A DNA stretch of 64,000 nucleotides, taken from contig CM075351.1 of assembly GCA_037693485.1 (NCBI GenBank), positions 157,794,501-157,858,500 of the forward strand. Reading direction: 5' to 3'. The DNA is from Kitagawia praeruptora (lineage: Eukaryota; Streptophyta; Magnoliopsida; Apiales; Apiaceae). Positions 10,601-20,000 of the stretch are shown piece after piece; positions within the stretch are counted from its first letter, which is position 1; every line of letters begins with the position of its first letter. Under the pieces are notes generated by a model. The model made no database searches and had not been told where the DNA came from. It worked only from the letters and a program-made list of their open reading frames with translations. Position numbers and translations under genes: made by a program.

Positions 10601-11569
10601 CCTAAGGTATCTTTCATAACTGACTTTGGTGTCTTCTGTTATCTTGTTATGGCGTTTGGTCTAAAGAATGCAGGAGCTACTTACCAACGCTTGGTGAACA
10701 AGATATTTGCCCATCTGATTGGAAAAACCATGGAGGTGTATGTTGATGACATGTTAGTCAAGAGCCTACTCAAGGCTGATCATATTAAGCACCTCGAAGA
10801 GGCATTTGAAGTGCTGAGGCACCATAAAATGATGTTGAATCCCGCCAAGTGTGCCTTTGGCGTCGGATCTGGAAAGTTTTTAGGGCTGATGGTTTCAAAG
10901 AGAGACATTGAGGCCAATCCTGACAAGATCAAGGTGATTTTAGACATGGAGCCACCACGTTCTGTAAGAGATGTGCAGAAATTGACAGGCCGAGTGGCAG
11001 CCTTAAGAAGGTTTATCTCCAAGTCAGGTGATAAGTGTTTACCTTTCTTTCAAACGTTAAAGAAGGTAAAGAATTTTGAATGGACACCTGAAATCCAAGA
11101 GGCCTTTGAACAATTGAAGAAATACATGGCCGAAGCCCCGCTGTTGGCCAAGCCTAACATCGGAGAGACTCTTTATCTATACCTGGCGGTATCCGAGCAA
11201 GCATTAAGTGCCGTCCTCATAAAGGAAGAGAGTAAGGTTCAGAAACCCATCTACTACGTGAGTAAGGTGTTGCACGGGGCTGAGTTGAACTATTCTACCA
11301 TTGAGAAGTTTGCTTTAGCATTGGTAACAGCTTCAAGGAAACTACGACCTTACTTTCAGTCACACAAGATTGAAGTCCTGACGGACCAGCAGTTGAGAAG
11401 TATCTTGCATAGCCCTAAGGTCAGTGGAAGGCTAATTAAGTGGGCAATCGAACTCGGAGAATTTGACATTGCATATAAGCCTCGGACAACCATCAAGGCT
11501 CAGGCATTAGCCTCCAATGACAAGGCCTGTCACCTGGCCCAGCTGGAACGAGTTTATAAGGTTTTCTAA
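7610..11569 (+). pseudogene. Gypsy gag-protease-RT-(RNase H) polyprotein, one in-frame stop, 3' end fused by deletion
   Basis: The frame opens at ATG 7610 (MVQTRRTAPSTTEP) and runs 893 codons to a TAG at 10289-10291, then continues in the same frame to 11569. Gag core is at about residues 272-420 (FKMPTIKAYDGMGDP, LRDYLKRFTKETLNI). A CCHC-like CRFHRDVGHDTDDC typical of Tat elements is at about 528. The protease motif VLIDNGAS is at about 668. After the stop, RT follows with NDACPKDCFPLPRID and the catalytic YVDD (about 1043). RNase H begins (YLAVSEQALSAVLIKEE) and ends after KPRTTIKAQALA, where the sequence changes abruptly to part of the antisense ORF. Integrase is lost. The stop falls where related elements have a Gln (K-Q-K-K-R-N-F), consistent with CAG to TAG. 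Confidence 0.9.
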
Positions 11570-11780
11570 TCTTAAACAACTTATTATACCTAGCGATTTC
11601 ATCAGTATCATGATACGTATTACAGCAGTCATATGCATCTAACTCAGTTAGGCTAGGGTAGTCATCTGCTCGCTCATTTAACATATCTAATAACGATGTG
11701 TAAGGAGAACGAATGGTGATAGTACCTTTAGAAGAAGCAGAGTTCATTTTCATAAGTCGAGCCTGAGCTTTGTCCGCCAT
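11493..11780 (-). pseudogene. Antisense ORF (aORF) of the Tat/Retand-like element, 3'-truncated
   Basis: This minus-strand frame starts at ATG 11780 (MADKAQARLMKMNSASS). It continues through SPYTSLLDMLNERADDYPSL, ELDAYDCCNTYHDTDEIARY and RKPYKLVPAGPGDRP, then runs into reversed RNase H sequence and stops at 11493. Tat-lineage elements such as Retand and Grande are known to carry an antisense ORF between pol and the 3' LTR; its function is unknown. The good codon structure and a TATA-like box upstream support a real transcription unit. The 3' part was removed by the same deletion that took integrase. An earlier non-ATG extension of the frame is not needed. Confidence 0.65.
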
Positions 11781-11953
11781 TGAAGAGAGCTTAAAAACCT
11801 TGACTGTGAACGGAGAAGACAATCGGAGAAGAAGGCCGGAAATAGCCAAGAAAACTTCAACAGAAACTTTGGAGAGAACTATGAGTTAAAACTTAAGAAG
11901 TGAAGATATGAAGTGAGAAATGAGAGTGTAAGAAATGAGCTCTCCACTCTCAC

Positions 11954-11964
11954 TCTTATATAGG
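11954..11964 (-). promoter_or_regulatory. TATA box upstream of the antisense ORF
   Basis: The minus strand reads CCTATATAAGA about 175 bp before the aORF ATG, followed by a CT-rich leader. This is a plausible promoter for antisense transcription inside the element. Confidence 0.5.
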
Positions 11965-12333
11965 AATTCTCAGCCGGTTGAAATACTTACAAACGGTCAA
12001 AAAAACCTACTGTGACCGGTCAAGATGGTAAAAGTGACCTATAGAAGGCCCATGGAACCGGCCCAATTAACATAGTCCCGATTCTGGAACGTTCCCATGA
12101 AAATATCTTGAAAAATACCAAAGATATTTTTAGAAAATATCAAAGATATTTTTGAAGAATTAGGGTTTGTTGATCAATCGAAGGATCTAGAATTTGGGCT
12201 AAAAAGGCCCGGACAGGCCGATTACAGCCATATGGCCGAGCCCAAGAAAGAAGATATTTTTTATAAATTTTTGGAATAATACTAAGCCCAGAAGGCCCAA
12301 TAGGAAATGAGCCCAAGGTAAGGTAGCCCTTAA

Positions 12334-12857
12334 TTCGACCAGAATCCTGGTCGAAATGACCAAGAATCCTGGTCGAAAATGTGTTCGACTAGAAGATTTT
12401 TGGATGCTTAATTCGACCAGAATCCTGGTCGAAATGACCAAGAATCCTGGTCAAAAATATGTTCGACTAGAAGATTTTTGGATGCTTAATTCGACCAGAA
12501 TCCTGGTCGAAATGACCAAGAATCCTGGTCGAAAATGTGTTCGACTAGAAGATTTTTGGATGCTTAATTCGACCAGAATCCTGGTCGAAATGACCAAGAA
12601 TTCTGATCGAAAGTACCTTCGACGAGAAGAAAAATTGACCCTTAATTCGACCAGAATCCTGGTCGAATCGACTAGGAATCCTGGTCGAAAAGTCTGTCGA
12701 CGAGAAGAAAAATGAGACCTTAATTCGACCAGAATCCTGGTCGAATCGACTAGGAATCCTGGTCGAAAAGTCTGTCGACCAGAAGAAAAATGAGGCCTTA
12801 ATTCGACCAGAATTCTGGTCGAATTCCTGGTCGAATTCCTGGTCGAAAATTGTCAGT
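12334..12857. repeat. 78-bp tandem repeat array (about 6.7 copies) with near-palindromic core
   Basis: Repeat starts at 12334, 12412, 12490, 12568, 12646, 12724 and 12802, an exact 78-bp period. Each unit starts with TTCGACCAG, four bases, then CTGGTCGAA: two 9-base arms able to form a hairpin. A second partial copy (AAGAATCCTGGTCGAA) follows about 20 bp later. Left units are most alike; right units diverge and the last is compressed. The long plus-strand ORF here is only a by-product, since 78 is divisible by 3. Confidence 0.93.
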
Positions 12858-13215
12858 TCTGGTCGAAATTTGTTATAAAAAATCGATTTTTTGACAGCGA
12901 ATCTTCATGGACATAGAATTTTGATGAGAAAAATACCTGTGGGTACTATAAAATCCTAAAAATTAGGATAAATGTGGAAAATACAAAGAATTTTGTGAAT
13001 AATTCCTTGAGAAAGATATGCAAAAATTCTGTAACTAAGGTTATGGAATATAATCAATTAGCCTCGAATAAGGCCAATCGTTGTAAATGTGTAGGTCGCT
13101 CCACACTTTACAAAAGACGATAAATGTGAAGCACTGGTGTGCACACTTAAACCCTGACCCAAGTTTCAAAAAAGACCGTTATAACTTCAAGGAAAACCTG
13201 ATCAGTTTTCCTAGA

Positions 13216-13229
13216 AGTTGGGGGGCAAA
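13216..13229 (+). other. Polypurine tract of the gypsy element
   Basis: The purine-rich AGTTGGGGGGCAAA lies immediately before the 3' LTR, where plus-strand DNA synthesis would be primed. Confidence 0.75.
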
Positions 13230-13746
13230 TGATAGGGGCTAAAAGTAAGCCCTAAAGACACATTTAATGTGGCATTAATTAGACCTAGAATGGTCCAAAC
13301 GTGGGGCCCACCAGATGGGCCCAAACCCCAATTATAATATTAATTTCGTAATTAATATTTAGGGATAATTAACAGCTGGGAGATACAAGTCAGATAAGGA
13401 CATTATCTCTACAAGGAGTAGCCTCCAAGCCACACAGTCATACAAGGAAACAGACTCCTACAAGGAAGGATTCTAGAACCTTCCTCAAGGCTGACTTGCC
13501 CACCAAGTCACCTAACCCTACTACGATTTTAGGGCTTCTCAGCCTATATAAAGGGTCTGACCCCTCATCTCAGAACTACGTTTTATTGGCTTGATTCTCT
13601 TAATACAGAGATACGTAGGCATTCTGTGAGGACCGTTTAAGTCTCGAACGCAGAAGCAGCCATTAAAGCACGAAGCTCACACACCCTAGCATTAAATACA
13701 TCAAACTCTAGCCGCAATCTAATAACCTAGTTTTTATTCCACAACA
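13230..13746 (+). repeat. 3' LTR of the Tat/Retand-like element
   Basis: Same 517-bp length as the 5' LTR with two differences: T for G in the CTAGAACC region and T for C in CAAACCCTAG. TATA box at 13544-13553. Confidence 0.95.
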
Positions 13747-13751
13747 ATAAT

Positions 13752-14517
13752 ATTCTGAATAAATTTATATATTTTTTTAGTTTTTTAATGATTAATTTAA
13801 TCAATTTTGAATTAAACATTAGAAATTATTTAATTACCACTTTTTAAAATTGAAAGATACGTTTAAAAATACTTCGCGTACAATTTGTAATGATATATCT
13901 TATTTTTATTTTTCTTAATTATATAATATATACAATTTTCAATAAAATTTTTGACCAATTTGATCAATCAAAAAGGATGGAGGGAGTTATTTTTTTTAAA
14001 AAAAAATATTTATGATTTTTACCTATTGAAAATGATTTTTTTTAAAAAAAATTGAACACAAAGCAAATCCCTTACATGTACTATTTTTTAGTGTTTAAAA
14101 TTAAATGCTATATAAAGCCTTTTTTCATATCTTTAAATTTAACCTTGGTGTTATTAAGAAAAATGCATAGATCATCACTGTAAAGTCCATAATAATTATT
14201 TGTGATTATTTAATTAATAATGTGACTTAATATTCTTTTTTTATTTTTCTTTAATTTCTAAATACAGAACTAACTAAATATCATAATGTAGTAAGGGTAT
14301 GACAATACAATTGGTTGATGTTATACTAACAAAGAAATATGTCCCAGTAGAAATATATTATCATTAAAGCTTTAACTTCATAATAACAAAACAAAGTCAA
14401 GTCTAATCAAAAATATAATAATATAATAATAATCCATCTTCTTGGATATTGCTAATCAAGTCTACTTAATTTCTTTCTTCACAAAAACAAACCCCAAAAA
14501 TATCAATAATTAAGTCT
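13752..14517. other. AT-rich intergenic sequence
   Basis: A long A/T-run-rich stretch with no credible ORF. GGATGGAGGGAGT near 13975 resembles one end of a Stowaway-type MITE, but no matching left end was found. Confidence 0.5.
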
Positions 14518-15350
14518 CTACTCGATTTCCTTCTTTACGACAACTTTTTTCTTGGATGATGACAGATCCAGTTCTCCATCTTCTGAAAAGGATGCAGAAG
14601 AACGCTTTAAGCTTGGAGTTTTTCCAGTATCACTTAGACGGTAGTTGTCTCCAGTGTATGAAATTGATTCCTGCTGTAAAAATAATGAAAGTTATTTCTT
14701 TGTTGATCATTATTTTAGGTTACATTTAAGAGGATAAATCGATAAAAAGAATGTAAATTAAAGCGGTGCACATTTGAACCTTTTCTACATCAGTACTTGA
14801 GATCTTTTGGGGTTGATCCTCAACGGAAACATCAGCATTGATATCATTAACCTAAGATGAATAGAGTTAGATGGTATCTAATATGCTCTCATTTGAAATT
14901 GAATAGCATTAACAAAATCTACCAACCTCGTCTGCATTATATCTTGTGAAAGACTTTATCAGTTGTTCATCGCCAGTTAATTTCTTGACAGTGTATATTG
15001 GCCAATTATTTTTGATGTTGTATTCTGAAACTTCTACTTTGAATAACAACTTCTTTTCCAACAGCTCGTCCAATTCTTCTGGAAATGAATCCACATCATG
15101 CTTCTGAATACACAATTAATTAGCAGCCTATTTTAGTATAGGATACAAAACATGTGTGATATATTATCGTAGTAAAAGTTTACCAAACGTCACTACCTTT
15201 AAAAGTGACTCCCTTAGATCATAGGCTGACTTATTTAGTAGTTGAATAACTTCACGATCAAACATGACAAAAGAAGCACTACCAGTTTCATCAACCACTC
15301 TTACTTGGACTTTATACCTGCATTTCATGTCACTATGAGTTACTAACAGG
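14518..15350 (-). pseudogene. RPA70-like (replication factor A) gene, 3' exons only
   Basis: Four minus-strand exons with GT-AG borders: 15350-15197, 15103-14927, 14851-14780 and 14673-14518. All three introns are phase 0. Translation includes KVQVRVVDETGSASFVMFDR, then FPEELDELLEKKLLFKVEVS and NWPIYTVKKLTGDEQLI, and ends with a Ser-rich, basic tail SKKKVVVKKEIE and a TAG. This is the C-terminal OB-fold of plant RPA1-like proteins, which bind single-stranded DNA in replication and repair; the tail is typical of the large plant family, including copies carried by Helitrons. The reading frame is undamaged, but the N-terminal OB domains are absent upstream, where MITE, TRIM and retrotransposon DNA begins. 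It is either a truncated gene or the 3' end of one cut by insertions. Confidence 0.75.
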
Positions 15351-15435
15351 CTGCCAGGAAAAATAAGTCAATAGCACTTATATGCAACAATAATAGAAAG
15401 ATTAATTAAACCTGGGAATGACATTGGTCACATAG

Positions 15436-15500
15436 TCTTACAATTCATAATTAATAATATAAGTTATTATTAATGATATTTTAATTATAGAATTGTAAGA
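15436..15500. repeat. 65-bp hairpin (MITE-like inverted repeat)
   Basis: It starts TCTTACAATTCATAATTAA and its reverse complement starts TCTTACAATTCTATAATTAA, so the two halves pair almost along their full length. A perfect 14-bp palindrome (GTTATAATTATAAC, 15502-15515) follows at once. It may be a tiny MITE or a fold-back remnant. Confidence 0.55.
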
Positions 15501-15515
15501 TGTTATAATTATAAC

Positions 15516-15844
15516 TGTTAAATATATATGAGTATAAGATCCTTGAAAGGGCCTTCCCCAACACCTTAAGGTTTTGGGTGAAATGGTTTCTAACATGGTA
15601 TCAGAGCTCTGGTGTTTGTGGAGGTCTCAAGTTCGAACCCCACCACCCCCAATATTCTCAATTTAATTTGGCACTAAGGTATTGCTCCAAATATGGGCTC
15701 CTAGTGACCACTCTTACCCCATAGTGGGCTGTTACCCCATAGTGGGCTTGCGAGTGAGGGGGAATGTTAAATATATATGAGTATAAGATCCTTGAAAGGG
15801 CCTTCCCCAACACCTTAAGGTTTTGGGTGAAATGGTTTCTAACA
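15516..15844 (+). mobile_element. Complete TRIM (miniature LTR retrotransposon), TSD ATAAC
   Basis: Two identical 80-bp LTRs (15516-15595 and 15765-15844) begin TGTTAAATATATATG and end GGTTTCTAACA. They enclose 169 bp. TGGTATCAGAGC starts directly after the left LTR and a polypurine tract (GAGTGAGGGGGAA) directly before the right one. ATAAC flanks both sides (15511-15515 and 15845-15849). There is no coding capacity, so all proteins must be supplied in trans. The interior also has a tRNA-like stretch with GTTCGAACCC. Identical LTRs suggest recent insertion, though 80 bp gives a weak clock. Confidence 0.93.
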
Positions 15845-15850
15845 ATAACA

Positions 15851-16380
15851 TGGTATCAGAGCCGATGGTGTCGATCGGCGTTGTTTCTTGGAGCAAATTG
15901 TGCATTTTTAGCTTTGTTCTTCGTCTTCTTCGTTGTATTCTCCATTGTTGTGTTCTTCGTCGTTAATCGTTCAAAGCATATATCCGATCTTCATTGGCGT
16001 TCTCCGATCTTCGTCTTCGTCTTCTCCGATTCATCGTGATCTTCGTCTCTTTTGAGGTTCATTTTCAGCTTGATTCAATTAGGTTTAATTCATGATTGTA
16101 TTGTTGTTCTTATCAACAATTGATAAATTCTTGATATATCTCACTTATCGATTATCAAGTTCTTCTTTGTGCTTCCGTATTTCAAACTATATACATACAT
16201 CTATACTTACAAATCTTTGTTTTGTTCATGATGAATATTCTTCTTCATGATGTTGTGATTTTCGTTTCGTTCTTTGTGATCATATTCTCTGGTAGTTATG
16301 TTTGTTTGTGATTGTTTCATATCGATCTCAATCTCTCTTTCAGTCTGATCAACAAATCTTTTGTCAAACACCTTGTGTTT
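15851..16380 (+). mobile_element. Copia 5' leader remnant with iMet primer site
   Basis: TGGTATCAGAGC (15851-15862) is followed by a T/C-rich leader with many TTCGTCTTC-type repeats, like the untranslated leaders of the copia copies downstream. No gag frame follows; the sequence changes to an AT-rich block. Its LTR would lie to the left and is interrupted by the TRIM, but I cannot define it. Confidence 0.55.
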
Positions 16381-16687
16381 ATAATTATTAAAAAACTATA
16401 TATTATTTTCATATTAATTATCATATTATATTATAATATAATATTATATCGAATTGTTTATATAATTATCATATAAATATAATAAGGAGATTATAATTAT
16501 AGTTTATAATTATACTTAAAATTATTATAATAATTTTAAGTGATAGAATATTCTGTAAACTATTATTTTTATAAGTATATTATATATACTTATATATATT
16601 ATAATAAAATACTTATAGTTTAATATATTATTATTAAATAATAATATTAAGTATTGTTTATAATACTTAATATTATTATTTAAGTTT
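16381..16687. other. Very AT-rich block with short palindromes in place of the 5' LTR of copy A
   Basis: Nearly pure A/T for about 300 bp, with inverted repeats such as AAGTATTGTTTATAATACTT. It occupies the place where the 411-bp LTR of C1 copy A should be, and ends exactly at the primer site. It does not resemble the C1 LTR. Confidence 0.6.
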
Positions 16688-17053
16688 ATGGTATCAGAGC
16701 ACCTGGCAACGGTTCTTCGTCATCTCCTTTACTTGATTTTGTATAGTTGATCTTCGTCTTCGAGCTTGTTTACTTTCCGCCATTAAAGCTTCATTCAAGC
16801 TTGTTCGATACAATTTTTATCTCAGGTGTTTTCGATCTTTAATCCTTCGTCTTGCTTATTGTCTAAACTGATTGTGTTTTTATTCATCGATCTGTTCTTG
16901 TATGACATTTGATGAATTCATATCCTGTTATGACTTGAAGATCATTCTAGATATTTTCATCTGAATTAGTACTCGAATTTGTTGTTTACTTCTTTGATCT
17001 TAAAACCAAATCATCTCTTTCATTTCTTGTTTTCGCTATTACTGTCTTGATTC

Positions 17054-20000
17054 ATGGCGAATCGAAACAATCAAAATCAAAACCAGAATGTTGTTCAAGA
17101 TGTTAATAGTGTGTACTATATACATCCTTCGGATTCTTCTGCAAATCAGATTGTTTCTGTGAAGTTTAATGGAGAAGGTTTTAATAATTGGAAAAGGAGC
17201 ATGATGCTTACTCTGTCGGCCAAGAACAAATTAGGTTTTGTCAATGGCAGAATCTGTGTGCGTGAAACTACTTCTGCTCAGTATAAAGCTTGGGAGCGTT
17301 GTAATGACTTAGTAATTTCATGGATTCTTTATAATTTGGATGAAAATATTGCTAGGAGTGTCTTGTTTCTGAAAACAGCAAGAGCTATATGGCAAGATTT
17401 AGAAGATAGATTTGGTTATGCATTAATGCCACAGATATCTTCATTGGAACATAAATTGGCTGAATTGCATCAAGGTGATATGACTGTGTCTGAATTTTAC
17501 ACAAAGTTGAAGACTATTTGGGACAGTCTTGATGATACTTATCCATTGCCAACTTGCACTAGTTCTAATTGTACTTGTGATCTTACTGGAAGAATTCAGA
17601 AAATGCAACAGGAGAAACGTGTGCTTCAATTCTTGATGAAACTGAATGACAGGTTTTCTGCAGTTAGAGGGAGTATCTTGATGATGACACCTCTGTTAAA
17701 TGTTACTCAAGCTTATAGATTGGTTGCACAAGAAGAAAATCACAAGGATATGTCTCAGGCTCAAAATGTTTCTCAAAATGATAATCTGGCATTTGTTGCA
17801 AACAGAAGGAGATTTTCATATGCAAATTCACAAGGAAACAGGTTTCAGACTCAAGGAAACAGATTTCAAGTTCAGAGATCTCAGACTCAGTTTAATGCTG
17901 GAAATGGAAATGATGGAAATGATTACAGGAAGCCTAAAAACAACTACTACTGTACTCATTGCAAGATGAGTGGACATAGCATTGAGAGATGCTTCAAAAT
18001 TCATGGTTTTCCACCTGGTTTCAAAAGCAACAGAGTTTCCAGAGTTGCAGCTTTATCTCAGAATTCTAATACCATGGATGATAACAATGTTGATGATTTT
18101 AATGATCAAACAACTTCCATGTCTTCACTCTCAAATGATCAGTATAACCAACTGATTGACTTGCTAGCCAAACAGAAATTGGTTGAATCTAATCACAATC
18201 AGGATCAAACTTCTGTACATGCTTTACTTGCAGGTAAAGTGTGTCTCATGTCATCTTTTAATCAGGAATGGTTCTTGGATAGTGGTGCTACTGACCACAT
18301 CAGCCCAAACTTGACAGATTTTATCTCTTTTAAAGAGGTTCCAGATACTAATAATTCTATTACTATACCAGATGGCAGCAAAATTTCAGTCCTACATATT
18401 GGAACAGTTCTTTTAAATGATACCATTACTCTGACAAATGTGTTACATGTACCTGCTTTTCAGTACAGGTTATTGTCTATTCACAAGCTTTATCAAGACA
18501 TGCAATCTAACATAATTTTTTCTGCTACTCAATGTAAACTTCAGGACCACTTTCAGAAATTGCCTCCTCTTCTTCTTGGTGAATTGCACAAAGGGCTCTA
18601 CACTGTTCCTCATAAAGGCTCACTTCCTGGTGCTAATTTCTTTCATTCTCAAGCTGCTCATCTCAGCATATCTACTGAATCCAAACTCTGGCATTTGCGA
18701 ATGGGTCATTTGCCTTTCTCTCAATTGAAGCTACTTAGACCTTCATGTATTGTTAAAGATGATGTTGCAGAAACGATTTGTCAAATTTGTCCTATGGCAA
18801 AGAAAACTCGAAATGTTTTTCCTATAAGTAGTATTAAAACTACTTCTGTTTTACAGCTCTTACATGTGGATGTATGGGGGCCGTATAAAACCTTGAATCA
18901 TAACAAATGTAATCAATTTGTTACCATTGTAGACGATTTCATTCGGTATACATGGGTTCGTTTGATCAAGTATAAATCAGAGGTCCCTGCAGTGGTGTCT
19001 TCTTTTATTCTTTATGCTGAAAAGCAATTGTCTACCAATGTTCTTAGCATACGTTCAGATAATGCTAAAGAATTTACAGAAGGTTTTTTAAAGTCATTTT
19101 TTCAATCTAAGGGTATTATCCATCAGACAAGTTGCAGTTATACTCCTCAGCAAAACGGAGTTGTAGAACGCAAACATCGTCATTTTTAGAAACAGCTCGA
19201 GCTCTTCATTTCCATTCGAAATTACCTGATCATTTCTGGGGTGAGTCTATTCTCTGTGCTACCTATCTCATTAATCGTATGCCACTGAAAAGTATTTCAT
19301 TTCACACTCCGTTCTTCAAACTATATAATATCAAACCAAGTTTGGAAAATCTTAGAGTATATGGTTGTTTATGCTACATTTCGACATTGAAAGTCAATCG
19401 TTCTAAATTTTCACCTCGTGCAAAACCCTGTGTTTTCATAGGCTATCCTGCTAATCAAAAGGCTTATAAAGTCCTAGATTTAACCACTTCAGAAATTCTT
19501 ATTTCTCGAGATATAATTTTTTATGAACATCATTTTCCATATCAAATGCTTTCTCAATTGTCCTTAACAAAGAATCAATATGTTACTTCTACTTTCCTAC
19601 CAACTTTTACAGAAGATATTACTTCAGCTCGGACTGATAATGTTTCACACACTTCATCTCCTGCTACTTCTACTTCTTCTTCTACATCCCACACTACACC
19701 TCAAACTACACCTCAAACTACACCTCAAACTAGTTCAACCTCTTCTTCAGAAGACATCATAGTTCCAAGACATTCTACTCGTCCTAAAAAACCACCGTCT
19801 TATCTTAATTCTTATCATTGTAATCTTGCTGCTTTACCATCTACTCCACATTGGTGTAATTTGGTACAATATGATCATATGCCAGATTATCACAAGGCTT
19901 TTATTTCTCATCATCAATCTTTGATTGAGCCTACTAGTTATACTGAAGCAGCTTCTCAACCATTATGGTCAGAAGCAATGTCAAAAGAAATCCAAGCTCT

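Larger units (their letters stand above)
7060..13746 (+). mobile_element. Ty3-gypsy retrotransposon of the Tat lineage (Retand-like), internally deleted, TSD ATAAT
   Basis: Two 517-bp LTRs (7060-7576 and 13230-13746) begin TGATAGGGG and end CACAACA. They differ at only two positions and are flanked by the 5-bp repeat ATAAT (7055-7059 and 13747-13751). The interior has a primer site, a gag-protease-RT frame, an antisense ORF, a 78-bp tandem array and a polypurine tract. This order (pol, antisense ORF, tandem repeats, 3' LTR) is that described for Retand of Silene. Integrase and the end of RNase H are missing, so the copy is defective. From LTR divergence (2/517) and the often-used 1.3e-8 substitutions per site per year, insertion was very roughly 0.15 million years ago. 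The stretches 11781-12333 and 12858-13215 show no coding signal. Confidence 0.92.

Noticed and set aside
12356..12715. Plus-strand ORF of 119 residues with repeated TKNPGRKCVRLEDFWMLNST
   Set aside because: Produced by the 78-bp tandem repeat, whose period is divisible by three; no independent coding signal.
12334..12857. CRISPR-like array
   Set aside because: Units are contiguous tandem repeats without unique spacers, in a plant retrotransposon.
13971..13987. A second Stowaway MITE (GGATGGAGGGAGT)
   Set aside because: Only one end was found, with no matching inverted partner within several hundred bases.
15596..15660. A possible tRNA gene (GGTATCAGAGC followed by GTTCGAACCC)
   Set aside because: The first part is the TRIM primer site and no cloverleaf with acceptor and anticodon stems can be formed by eye; only a B-box-like sequence remains.
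15764..16039. ORF of 91 residues ending in a Phe/Val-rich stretch resembling a membrane segment
   Set aside because: It spans the TRIM LTR and a T/C-rich copia leader; the hydrophobic look comes from TTC/GTC repeats.
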